5,419 nucleotides of DNA from Anaerolinea sp. (lineage in GTDB: Bacteria; Chloroflexota; Anaerolineae; Anaerolineales; Villigracilaceae). Below are positions 1 through 5,419 of the stretch, one piece after another; the stretch's first letter is position 1; every line of letters begins with the position of its first letter. A program made the translations under genes and the position numbers. The notes below the pieces were generated by a model. It was not told the origin of the DNA. It worked only from the letters and a program-made list of their open reading frames with translations, and did no database searches. The stretch covers positions 1 to 5,419 of the forward strand of contig DYNS01000219.1 in assembly GCA_020720965.1 (NCBI GenBank). Reading direction: 5' to 3'.

Positions 1-140
1 GGAATGAGCATAAACAAAAGTCCTCCGCTGACTCCCAAGGCGAGCAAGACACCGAGAACTTTTCTCCAATGAGTTGCCAGGTAGAAAATATAAAAAATAA
101 GGGTCAAGACCAGGGCCATGATGAATTCAGGCGAGCTCAT
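1..140 (-). CDS. Small membrane protein, N-terminal part (3' end beyond window)
   Basis: The reading frame opens with ATG at 140 and is still open at the left edge, giving 46 complete codons. The peptide begins MSSPEFIMALVLTLIFYIFY. A hydrophobic helix spans about residues 6-22, a short polar turn (THWRK, 23-27) follows, and a second hydrophobic stretch with several glycines runs from about 28 to 46. This suggests an integral membrane protein with at least two helices; the family is not recognised. The start at 140 is supported by AAGGA eight bases upstream (153-149). An in-frame ATG six codons earlier (158) and another at codon 8 (119) are alternatives. The gene starts 40 bp after the AbiEii stop with no terminator between, so co-transcription with the defence-like operon is likely. 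It could be a host gene or a membrane component of the cassette; the visible part cannot decide. Confidence 0.55.
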   Translation of the reverse strand, partial: MSSPEFIMALVLTLIFYIFYLATHWRKVLGVLLALGVSGGLLFMLI

Positions 141-148
141 GCTGTTTG

Positions 149-153
149 TCCTT
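149..153 (-). promoter_or_regulatory. Ribosome binding site of the left-edge membrane gene
   Basis: AAGGA lies eight bases upstream of the ATG at 140 on the minus strand. It decides the start in favour of 140 over the in-frame ATG at 158, for which no comparable site is seen. Three of its bases (151-153) belong to the 17-bp repeat. Confidence 0.55.
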
Positions 154-167
154 CGCATCCCAGGGGT
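151..167 (-). repeat. 17-bp direct repeat, left copy
   Basis: The minus strand reads ACCCCTGGGATGCGAAG, identical over all 17 bases and in the same orientation to 1159-1143 inside the res gene. Both copies are read in the same codon phase as ccc-tgg-gat-gcg-aag (PWDAK). The two copies lie 992 bp apart and bracket the DUF6922 and AbiEii genes plus the last codons of res. Confidence 0.85.
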
Positions 168-180
168 AGACTGGCACAAT

Positions 181-822
181 TTACAGCCAACTGCGCCCAA
201 TTTCCCTGGCTTGCTGGATAAAAAACTTCTTCACATCTTCCCACAAAACTGGTTGCAAGAGAATCGGGTCTGCGTCTGCCTCTGCGTTTTCAAAGTACAC
301 CAGACGCTTCACGGTTTGGGTTTCAAAGTCACGCACGTTGGCATATTTTTTTGGGGATAGATTAAGCAGGGTTTGCAAGGGGATGTCCTGGCAAATAAAA
401 TAAAGGTCATAAAAATCTTTTCGAGCCGCTCGCGAAAGCACAGCATCCATCTTCATCAGGGCAATGTCTTCCACAGAGGCAAGCCGTGTTCCTTCGGCTT
501 CCACCATCTCGCCTATCATCGGAAAGCCGTAGCCATAGAAGCCCATTCTTACCCCGTTTGCAAGATAAACAAGGTTTCCCCAAGATGAATCTGTCAGGAT
601 GGGCGAGAAAGGCGCCAGCGTCTCTTCTAACCAGGGGCGTATGGTTGGAATGTCTTGGGTGGGGGAGAAAAAGTCTAAATCTACCGAGCGGCGATGACCA
701 AGCTGCAAAGAAAGCGCCGTGCCGCCCGCCAGATAAAATTGCAAGCCGATTTTAGATTGGGTAAAGTACAACAGCGTTTCGCGCATGTTGTCAGTAACGG
801 TATTCCAAAACAGGGTTTTCAT
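181..822 (-). CDS. AbiEii/AbiGii-family nucleotidyltransferase (toxin-like), 213 aa
   Basis: This is a cytoplasmic nucleotidyltransferase of the AbiEii/AbiGii toxin type, a family known as the toxin half of abortive-infection toxin-antitoxin systems that modify RNA or nucleotide targets. Visible motifs, numbered from ATG 822, are GGTAL at 33-37, HRRSVDLDF at 43-51 with the presumed metal-binding Asp48 and Asp50, the EDIALMKMDA helix at 119-127 with Lys124, and RKDFYDLYF at 134-142, the typical closing motif. The length suits a compact family member. ATG 822 is preferred because it overlaps the DUF6922 stop as ATGA and has GGAAA seven bases upstream (834-830). A longer reading would need the TTG at 849. 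The ATGA overlap implies translational coupling to the small upstream partner. The target nucleotide and substrate cannot be read from sequence. All core residues look intact, so the enzyme is probably active. Confidence 0.92.
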   Translation of the reverse strand: MKTLFWNTVTDNMRETLLYFTQSKIGLQFYLAGGTALSLQLGHRRSVDLDFFSPTQDIPTIRPWLEETLAPFSPILTDSSWGNLVYLANGVRMGFYGYGFPMIGEMVEAEGTRLASVEDIALMKMDAVLSRAARKDFYDLYFICQDIPLQTLLNLSPKKYANVRDFETQTVKRLVYFENAEADADPILLQPVLWEDVKKFFIQQAREIGRSWL

Positions 823-1067
823 GGATTGGTTTCCAACATCATTTTCCAAAAAGTATAGTGCGGCTCAGGCAGTCGCGTTTTGGCATACTTTTCCACCCAC
901 CCCGCAATTTGGGCGCGGGAATACTGTCCAAAAAGCCAGCGAATCTCTGCCCGGTTGCCAAATTGCAGGGTGCGCTCAATCACTGTGCTGGCGTTCTTCT
1001 GCGGGTTTAACGCTGCCAGGTCATATTCCTGAAAAAAAGGGGCTAAAGTAGGCGGAATTGGTTGCAT
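819..1067 (-). CDS. DUF6922-like small protein, probable AbiEii partner/antitoxin, 82 aa
   Basis: The protein starts MQPIPPTLAPFFQEYDLAAL and contains the pattern I recall for DUF6922-type proteins: an aromatic/acidic N-terminal part (PFFQEYDLAALNP), a helix VIERTLQFGN (29-38), IRWLFGQYS (42-50), IAGWVEKY (54-61) and a final HYTFWKMML (70-78). Such proteins are commonly encoded just before AbiEii-like nucleotidyltransferases. A role as antitoxin or regulator is inferred from that pairing, not shown. No helix-turn-helix of the AbiEi type is evident. The gene begins nine bases after the res stop. The only Shine-Dalgarno-like sequence, AAGGA at 1085-1081, lies in the last res codons with a long 13-base gap, so its translation probably depends on termination at res. 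Its TGA overlaps the AbiEii ATG by four bases. Confidence 0.75.
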   Translation of the reverse strand: MQPIPPTLAPFFQEYDLAALNPQKNASTVIERTLQFGNRAEIRWLFGQYSRAQIAGWVEKYAKTRLPEPHYTFWKMMLETNP

Positions 1068-1076
1068 GACTTTATT

Positions 1077-4000
1077 TTATTCCTTAAACATTGGCGCGAT
1101 GCCGTCCACATTCTTGCCCTGCAAAAACGCCCGGATGGTATTCTTCGCATCCCAGGGGTCAACAATCTCAATAAACGCCCAGCGCCCCCAGCGCCCATCG
1201 TTATTCACCGCCGGAATCCACAAATTGCGGGCGGCGGCCACTTTGGCGGCTTTATCCTTGCGGGCTTCACCGCTCACTTCCACAATCAGGCTCAGCGGTT
1301 CGTTGCCATGCCCGGCATCTACATTAATGAGGTAATCCGGCACATACTGCTTTTCTTCACCGTTCAGGGTATAGGGGATGTTGAAACCCAACTGGTAATT
1401 CTTGGCATAGCGCAATACTTCGGGCATCTCTTCGAGCGACTCAGCCATTTTGGCTTCCCAGCCGCTATCCAGCGCCACATGCGAGATGTGGCACTTGTTC
1501 GGGTCGGTGCGATACACGTCGCGGGCGGTATCGAAATCCACATAGCGGGTCGAGCCGGTGGCGTCATACGGGCGCGGGATGGGCAGCAGGGTCTTTGCAT
1601 CGCTGTTGGATGCCGCAATCGCCTGGTAAATCTTCTGCGCGGCTTCGTGGGCAAACCCCACCAGCAAGAGCATCTGCGGGAAGGTATCGTCTTTGTACGT
1701 CAGGCAGGTTTCGCGCCATTCGCGCACAATTTTCAGCAGCTGCGGGAACAGCCAGGGGCGCGGGTTGCCGTCATTGTCCCTGAAGTACTTCTCCAGCGCC
1801 AGCGCCGCCAGTTTAAAATCCACCTGGTTCAGGCGCATATCTTTCAGCCCGTACAAGTCGTGTACGTTGCTTTCGCCCAAAATGGAAGCCACTTCGGTGC
1901 GGGTCGGCAGGTCGGCGGTGGAAAGCGCCATGTATGAATCTGGCGTAAAAGTCGCGGTCAGGCGTTCTTCATCAAAATGATAACGATAACCGATGATGCG
2001 GGGGAAGGAAATTTCACAGCCGATTCGCTCTGGCAGGGCACGCACCCGCGTGGGAGTTGGTCCCGGCTTGGGGTCTTTTGCCGACCCGGCGCTGGGGATG
2101 AACGAAAAGGGCACCCCATACACCTCGGCATATTCCGGCTCAAACAGCCCCTGCGCGTTGGGCGCGTAACTCATCCGCCGCAACCCGCGTCCGACCACCT
2201 GCTCACACAACAACTGCGTCCCAAAGGCACGCACCCCCAAAATATGCGTGACCGTGTTCGCGTCCCAGCCTTCGGTCAGCATGGAAACCGAAACCACACA
2301 GCGCACGCCCTCGCCCAATTTGCCGGGCTTGCCCACCGTATTCATCACCTCGCGCAGCAGGTCTTCATCTGCCAGGGCATCCGCATCCCTACCGGGGAAG
2401 CGGGCGCGATACTCGGCTTTGAACTCTTCGATTTCGGTCGCGGCAATTTTCTTAAAATCTGCGCTCATCGCCTCGCCGGATTCCAACTGCTGGCTATCAA
2501 TCAGAATGGTGTTGGGGCGAGCGCTCCAGCGTCCACCCACCACATTGCTAAACAGGGGCAATTTGCCGGGAACCGGCACAACGGTTGGCTCCCCTCTCCC
2601 TTCGGGGGTGGGGGGCAGGGTCTTTTCCCAGCCGGAAATGTAATCAAACACCAGTTTGGAGACGTTGGTGTTGTTGCAAACCACAATAAAGACCGGCGGG
2701 GTCAGTCCATTTTCGCGGGCAGCTGTGTTCTTCTCCCAGCGGGCATAGTACTGCTCATAATTACCATACAGGCTCTGCAAAGCCCCTTCCAACTCCACCG
2801 GCAGGTTGGGGTCTTCCGCCAGCTTATCCGCCCCGCGCCCCTTTTTGGGCAAGCCATCCCGGATTCTTAGCCACAGGTCGCGGTAAGTGGGCTGCTCGCC
2901 GGTCATAGAATCGTCCGCCACCGGCACACGCGGCACTTTGACAATGCCGCTTTCGATGGCGTCAATCAGCGAAAAATCCGAAACCACCCAGGGGAAGAGA
3001 GTTCCCTCCGAATAGCCCGACCCGCGCAGGAAGAACGGGGTCGCCGAAAGGTCGTACACCACCTTCACCCCCAGTTTGGCTTTCACCGCTTCCAGTCCGC
3101 TAATCCATACCCTGGCTTCTTCTTCGCGCTGTTGGGCTTCTTTGCGTTCATCGCCGGTCAGTTTTTCATCATCTTCATCCACCTTGCGGCGGTAGCAGTG
3201 ATGGGCTTCGTCGTTGAAGACGATGATGTTTTTCTTGTTGCCCAGCGCCCGGCAAACCCGCCTCACCATCTGGTCGGGGGTTTCGGTAAAGGGGCTGTTT
3301 TCACCCTGTTTCAGGATGTCTTTGGTCAGTTTGCCTGCCGCCACCCTCTCGCGCAGTTTAAAAGTGTGAAAGTTGGTGATAACCATTTTGGCTTTGCCCA
3401 ACTCGGTCAACAGCTCCACCGGCGCCAGGTCATGTTGACGGTAATAATTCTGCGGGTCATTCGGCGTCAGCACCCGCAGACGGTCTTTAATGGTAATGCC
3501 CGGAGCCACAATCAGGAAGGCATCTGAAAAGCGTGCATCCTGAGGGTTTGCGAGCTTATTCAGCGCCTGCCATGCAATCAACATCGCCATTACAACGGTT
3601 TTACCGGAGCCGGTTGCCATTTTGAAGGCAATGCGGTACAGCAAAGGATTGGCGCGTGCGTTCTCATCGCGAATGTAGTTCTCAATCCAGGCATCGCCCA
3701 CTTTGCCCGCCACTTCGGTCAGGTAGATGGCGGCTTCCAACGCTTCCATCTGAGCAAAAAACAGTCGGCGCTCGCGTCCCGGTCTTTGCCAGTATTCCAA
3801 CAGGCGGGCTGTTACCGGGGTAATTCCCCTATACCCACCCTTGCGCCACAACCCCACCCGCTCACGGATGCGGTTAATGGTCTTGTTCTCTTCCAAACGG
3901 TCGGATGTCCATTCGGTTTCAAAGGACATCTGTTTGGGGCTTCTCTTTTTGGCTCTGGGGATGGGGACGAAATATTCGCTAATGCGCCGCCCCTCAACGA

Positions 4001-4097
4001 CCTCATCCGTAATGCCATCTTCAGAGAATCGAAAATGGCGGCGAGGCTCCGCAAAGGGGGAATTAATGACAGGGTTTTCGATGATAACGTCGGGCAT
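1077..4097 (-). CDS. Type III restriction-class Res subunit, DEAD/DEAH helicase plus nuclease (BPTD_3080-like), 1006 aa
   Basis: This is a large superfamily 2 helicase fused to a PD-(D/E)XK-type nuclease, resembling the restriction subunit of type III and related systems. It would use ATP hydrolysis to translocate on and cut unmodified DNA. Motifs seen: Walker A ATGSGKT (161-167), Walker B DEAH (296-299), SAT (351-353), TEGWDANTV (608-616) and the motif VI arginine segment QVVGRGLRR (633-641). The C-terminal part has SGWEAKMAESLE (878-889), the nuclease Asp in VPDYL (Asp921) and LIVEVSG (937-943), followed by KDKAAK and WIPAVNN. The canonical E-x-K is E940-V-S942 here. A lysine from KDKAAK (948, 949 or 952 region) might replace it. 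The N-terminus (IIENPVINSPFAEP) matches what I recall of the family, supporting ATG 4097; an in-frame TAG lies nine codons upstream. Residues 493-507 look like an inserted palindromic element. No methyltransferase gene adjoins it on either side in the window. Confidence 0.92.
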   Translation of the reverse strand: MPDVIIENPVINSPFAEPRRHFRFSEDGITDEVVEGRRISEYFVPIPRAKKRSPKQMSFETEWTSDRLEENKTINRIRERVGLWRKGGYRGITPVTARLLEYWQRPGRERRLFFAQMEALEAAIYLTEVAGKVGDAWIENYIRDENARANPLLYRIAFKMATGSGKTVVMAMLIAWQALNKLANPQDARFSDAFLIVAPGITIKDRLRVLTPNDPQNYYRQHDLAPVELLTELGKAKMVITNFHTFKLRERVAAGKLTKDILKQGENSPFTETPDQMVRRVCRALGNKKNIIVFNDEAHHCYRRKVDEDDEKLTGDERKEAQQREEEARVWISGLEAVKAKLGVKVVYDLSATPFFLRGSGYSEGTLFPWVVSDFSLIDAIESGIVKVPRVPVADDSMTGEQPTYRDLWLRIRDGLPKKGRGADKLAEDPNLPVELEGALQSLYGNYEQYYARWEKNTAARENGLTPPVFIVVCNNTNVSKLVFDYISGWEKTLPPTPEGRGEPTVVPVPGKLPLFSNVVGGRWSARPNTILIDSQQLESGEAMSADFKKIAATEIEEFKAEYRARFPGRDADALADEDLLREVMNTVGKPGKLGEGVRCVVSVSMLTEGWDANTVTHILGVRAFGTQLLCEQVVGRGLRRMSYAPNAQGLFEPEYAEVYGVPFSFIPSAGSAKDPKPGPTPTRVRALPERIGCEISFPRIIGYRYHFDEERLTATFTPDSYMALSTADLPTRTEVASILGESNVHDLYGLKDMRLNQVDFKLAALALEKYFRDNDGNPRPWLFPQLLKIVREWRETCLTYKDDTFPQMLLLVGFAHEAAQKIYQAIAASNSDAKTLLPIPRPYDATGSTRYVDFDTARDVYRTDPNKCHISHVALDSGWEAKMAESLEEMPEVLRYAKNYQLGFNIPYTLNGEEKQYVPDYLINVDAGHGNEPLSLIVEVSGEARKDKAAKVAAARNLWIPAVNNDGRWGRWAFIEIVDPWDAKNTIRAFLQGKNVDGIAPMFKE
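1143..1159 (-). repeat. 17-bp direct repeat, right copy (inside res)
   Basis: Minus-strand ACCCCTGGGATGCGAAG encodes the end of IVDPWDAK at residues 981-985 of Res, and is identical to 167-151. The flanks diverge immediately: gac-ccc and aag-aat here, tac-ccc and aag-gac in the left copy. Confidence 0.85.
2577..2621 (-). repeat. Palindromic-element-like G/C-rich insert within res
   Basis: The + strand here contains cccctctccc-ttc-gggggtgggg followed by gggcaggg (2591-2620), a partly self-complementary C-run/G-run layout like the short dispersed repeats found between genes in many bacteria. It is translated in frame as about TLPPTPEGRGEPTVV (493-507), between the conserved-looking NNTNVSKLVFDYISGW and VPGKLPLFSN blocks. 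The low-complexity Pro/Gly/Glu composition suggests a surface loop that tolerates insertion. That this is an insertion rather than native family sequence is inferred and depends on alignment to homologues. Confidence 0.45.
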
Positions 4098-4144
4098 GCT
4101 TGGATTTCCCGCAGTAATGCTCTACAAATCGTCAAAATTCGTTC

Positions 4145-4182
4145 GGCGCTCGCCACCGGGTTGTCTCTCCACCCCTTCGGGG
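4145..4182 (-). promoter_or_regulatory. GC-rich hairpins in the presumed res leader
   Basis: The leader between the proposed transcription start and the res ATG contains a perfect CCCC-TTC-GGGG hairpin (4172-4175 with 4179-4182) and, nearer the gene, the small self-complementary GGCG-CT-CGCC (4145-4154). Either could slow or tune translation of res. No known riboswitch is recognised, and no long T-run follows, so this is not a terminator. Confidence 0.35.
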
Positions 4183-4218
4183 AAACGGCAAACGAACCGG
4201 CAACACAGCACAAACATG

Positions 4219-4247
4219 AGTTTATAAGAAATTCTGGCTGGTGTCAA
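4219..4247 (-). promoter_or_regulatory. Putative sigma-70-type promoter of the res operon
   Basis: On the minus strand a perfect TTGACA (4247-4242) is followed after 15 bases by TATAAA (4226-4221), or after 17 bases by TAAACT (4224-4219). Initiation near 4212 would leave a leader of about 115 bases before the res ATG. It is the best promoter match upstream of the three-gene operon. The 15/17 ambiguity and the lack of data keep it tentative. Confidence 0.45.
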
Positions 4248-4276
4248 ATAACCTGCACACCTGTTAAGTGTAATCC

Positions 4277-4300
4277 TTTTTGCGCCCTAAAGGGCAAAAA
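4277..4300. repeat. Hairpin with T/A arms in the intergenic region
   Basis: GCCC (4284-4287) pairs with GGGC (4292-4295) around TAAA. The outer TTTTT (4277-4281) pairs with AAAAA (4296-4300), leaving a two-base bulge. On either strand the T-run comes before the stem and the A-run after it, the reverse of an intrinsic terminator, so no termination function is proposed. Confidence 0.5.
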
Positions 4301-4336
4301 ATGGGGGTCAAAAACCTGCTTTTCTGCAAAATGTCT

Positions 4337-4373
4337 GCCTACAATCCATCTTGAATTACGAGGGATTGTAGGC
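4337..4373. repeat. Perfect 11-bp inverted repeat at the stop codon of the membrane gene
   Basis: GCCTACAATCC (4337-4347) and GGATTGTAGGC (4363-4373) are exact reverse complements separated by 15 bases. Position 4373 is also the last base of the membrane gene's TAG. In the minus-strand transcript this forms a stem right at the stop codon. It is followed only by short, delayed T-runs, so it may protect the 3' end or act as a weak terminator between the membrane gene and res. It could also be the ends of a small degenerate repeat element. Confidence 0.65.
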
Positions 4374-5419
4374 TACGGACCTGTCGGTTGAAGAACCTCA
4401 ACCTGCACCCAGCCCTCTTGCCAGGAGTCGCTACAACGCGCCCGAACCTTTACCATTGCATTTTCTTCGGTGGGCGGGATTTCCACCGCCTCTACTTCGT
4501 CCGTTGTTTCCACATAGCAATAGGTATCGGAAGCCAGGCTTTTGCCCTGGTACAGCCAGCCTGCGCCATGTGGGGCAGGGATAAGCCCGCTTGTAACGGC
4601 TTTTTCTGCGGGCAGAGAAGGCAATAGGGCTGCTATGATGGCGCCAAGCAAAACCAGCGAAATGACCAGACCGGCGCTTTTCCTTACCGGAGGTTCGTAC
4701 ACATTTTGCTCCAATGTATGGGCGCTCATCGTCTTGCGGGCTGCCAGGAGGCTGCCAAGAACGGCAACCCCGCCCACCAGCGCGGAATATACTTCGGGTT
4801 TGGCAAGAAGTGCAGCCCAGAGAATCGTCCCTATGCCCCCGCCAAACAAGCCAAAGATGGAGCGCAGAAGGAACAGGCGCATTATTATTCCCCACCCGGC
4901 TTGGATTCGCTTGCTGCGCTGAATACGGAATGCCCCCAGCCAATGACCCACCTCGGCACCAATGGGCAGCAGGAGGGTAAAAGCCACAAAGCCCAGAAAG
5001 TGAGAAAAAAATTGGGGAGCCCGTTGGGGAATCTGTTGAAGAAAGTCCCGGATGTTGAGGGGCGCATCCCCTGCCAGAGCAAAAGCGAGAGGGTAACTTA
5101 TCGTAACAAGCGCAGTAAGAAAAACCGAGACGAAGACGATGAGGGGGCGAGCCAGGTCGAGAAAAGGACGCAGGAACTTCATCCAAAACCACTGCGCGGA
5201 GGAGAAAGAAGTCTCCACCAAAAGAAGTTGGCTACCCTGGGGTGTTTTTAATTCCACTTCCGCCGCCGCTCTTTTTGCCGGAATCAGGTGCGGGTGAGCG
5301 ACACACTCTACCAGGGTTGGGGCTTGCCCCAGCAAGCCAACCCTGGGCGTGGAGACTGTCAGCCATTGGGGATGGGCGCTTATTTCCACGGGCAAATAAC
5401 CGCGTGTGGAGTTGGCAAG
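4373..5419 (-). CDS. Multi-pass membrane protein with Ig/BACON-like N-terminal part (5' end beyond window)
   Basis: The frame is open to the right edge, giving 348 codons. The first visible residues are LANSTRGYLPVEISAHPQWL. A TTG nine codons in (5395) could serve as a start, but the coherent strand pattern upstream argues that the gene continues. Residues about 1-75 look like one strand-rich Ig/BACON-like repeat (PQWLTVS, then ELKTPQGSQLLLVE). Five hydrophobic segments follow, at about 92-117, 137-155, 176-205, 211-227 and 249-268. The C-terminal ~75 residues are polar and strand-rich with two cysteines (301 and 329) and SWQEGWVQV, suggesting a small SH3-like domain outside the membrane. The exact family is not recognised. 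Enzymatic motifs are not visible. It is separated from res by 275 bp with its own inverted repeat at the stop, so it is probably a host gene flanking the cassette rather than part of it. Confidence 0.8.
   Translation of the reverse strand, partial: LANSTRGYLPVEISAHPQWLTVSTPRVGLLGQAPTLVECVAHPHLIPAKRAAAEVELKTPQGSQLLLVETSFSSAQWFWMKFLRPFLDLARPLIVFVSVFLTALVTISYPLAFALAGDAPLNIRDFLQQIPQRAPQFFSHFLGFVAFTLLLPIGAEVGHWLGAFRIQRSKRIQAGWGIIMRLFLLRSIFGLFGGGIGTILWAALLAKPEVYSALVGGVAVLGSLLAARKTMSAHTLEQNVYEPPVRKSAGLVISLVLLGAIIAALLPSLPAEKAVTSGLIPAPHGAGWLYQGKSLASDTYCYVETTDEVEAVEIPPTEENAMVKVRARCSDSWQEGWVQVEVLQPTGP

Larger units (their letters stand above)
127..180 (-). other. Short coding-like tail downstream of AbiEii (possible gene remnant)
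   Basis: Directly after the AbiEii TAA, in the same frame, 17 sense codons read IVPVYPWDAKDKQHELA and end at TGA (129-127). They have no start codon of their own. The segment PWDAK is encoded by the same 17 bases as PWDAK near the Res C-terminus. The tail's stop overlaps the start of the downstream membrane gene (ATG at 140) by 14 bases, the geometry of a coupled gene pair. It may be the last codons of a gene once directly upstream of the membrane gene, the rest having been replaced by the DUF6922-AbiEii pair. It could also simply be read-through sequence without function. Confidence 0.35.

Noticed and set aside
823..849. Longer AbiEii start at TTG 849
   Set aside because: The ATG at 822 has a GGAAA seven bases upstream and the classic ATGA overlap with the preceding stop. 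The extension has only a rare start codon and would overlap DUF6922 by 31 bases.
1062..2870. Two long open frames on the plus strand (1062-1937 and 1977-2870) opposite res
   Set aside because: They are antisense shadows of a strongly supported coding gene with all helicase motifs, and their peptides show no recognisable domain.
4164..4187. Possible single CRISPR-like repeat (TCTCTCCACCCCTTCGGGGA region)
   Set aside because: The hairpin and flanks faintly resemble a CRISPR repeat, but there is only one copy, no regular spacing and no cas gene.
3812..4213. 133-codon minus-strand frame starting at 4213 and overlapping the res start
   Set aside because: It overlaps 286 bp of res in another frame, has no good ribosome site, and shows no domain. 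It is probably a shadow, though its first codons lie in the res leader.
4277..4300. Intrinsic terminator
   Set aside because: The T-run precedes the stem on both strands. A terminator needs it after the stem.
4098..4360. Loose similarity between the minus strand just upstream of the res ATG (GATTTGTAG...ACTGCGGGAAA) and that near 4345-4315 (GATTGTAGG...TTTGCAGAAAA)
   Set aside because: It needs several gaps and mismatches to align, which is not enough to call a repeat by eye.
4431..5192. Alternative minus-strand frame inside the multi-pass membrane gene
   Set aside because: It has Arg/Ser/Pro-rich shadow composition, whereas the chosen frame has clear membrane helices.

Overview
This window has the look of a bacterial chromosome fragment of roughly 50-55% GC, with every supported gene on the minus strand. 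A Chloroflexota (Anaerolineae-like) source is a guess. It rests on the style of the membrane protein at the right end (an Ig/BACON-like strand-rich domain followed by membrane helices) and on general sequence feel. No marker gene is present, so the assignment is low confidence.

Layout in transcription order (right to left). At 5419-4373 lies the 3' part of a multi-pass membrane protein gene whose start is outside the window. A 275-bp intergenic region (4372-4098) follows. It holds a perfect 11-bp inverted repeat abutting the membrane gene's stop codon, a second small hairpin, a plausible sigma-70-type promoter (TTGACA / TATAAA) and a GC-rich hairpin in the presumed leader of the next gene. 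At 4097-1077 is a 1006-aa helicase-nuclease of the type III restriction subunit (Res) class, closest by sequence feel to the BPTD_3080 family of restriction endonucleases. Nine bases further on is an 82-aa DUF6922-like protein (1067-819). It overlaps by ATGA a 213-aa AbiEii/AbiGii-type nucleotidyltransferase (822-181). A small membrane protein gene begins at 140 with a good ribosome binding site and runs off the left edge.

The central three genes look like one operon with a defence role: an ATP-driven restriction helicase-nuclease plus a toxin-antitoxin-like pair made of a nucleotidyltransferase and a small partner. No DNA methyltransferase is encoded in the window, although type III-class Res proteins normally work with one.

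Three points deserve attention. (1) A 17-bp perfect direct repeat, read in the same codon phase as PWDAK in both places, occurs in the Res 3' end and again just after the AbiEii stop, bracketing the DUF6922-AbiEii pair. (2) The Res nuclease motif reads E-V-S-G where the canonical motif is E-x-K. (3) A G/C-rich palindromic-element-like insert appears to be translated inside Res. No tRNA, rRNA, CRISPR array or transposase was seen.
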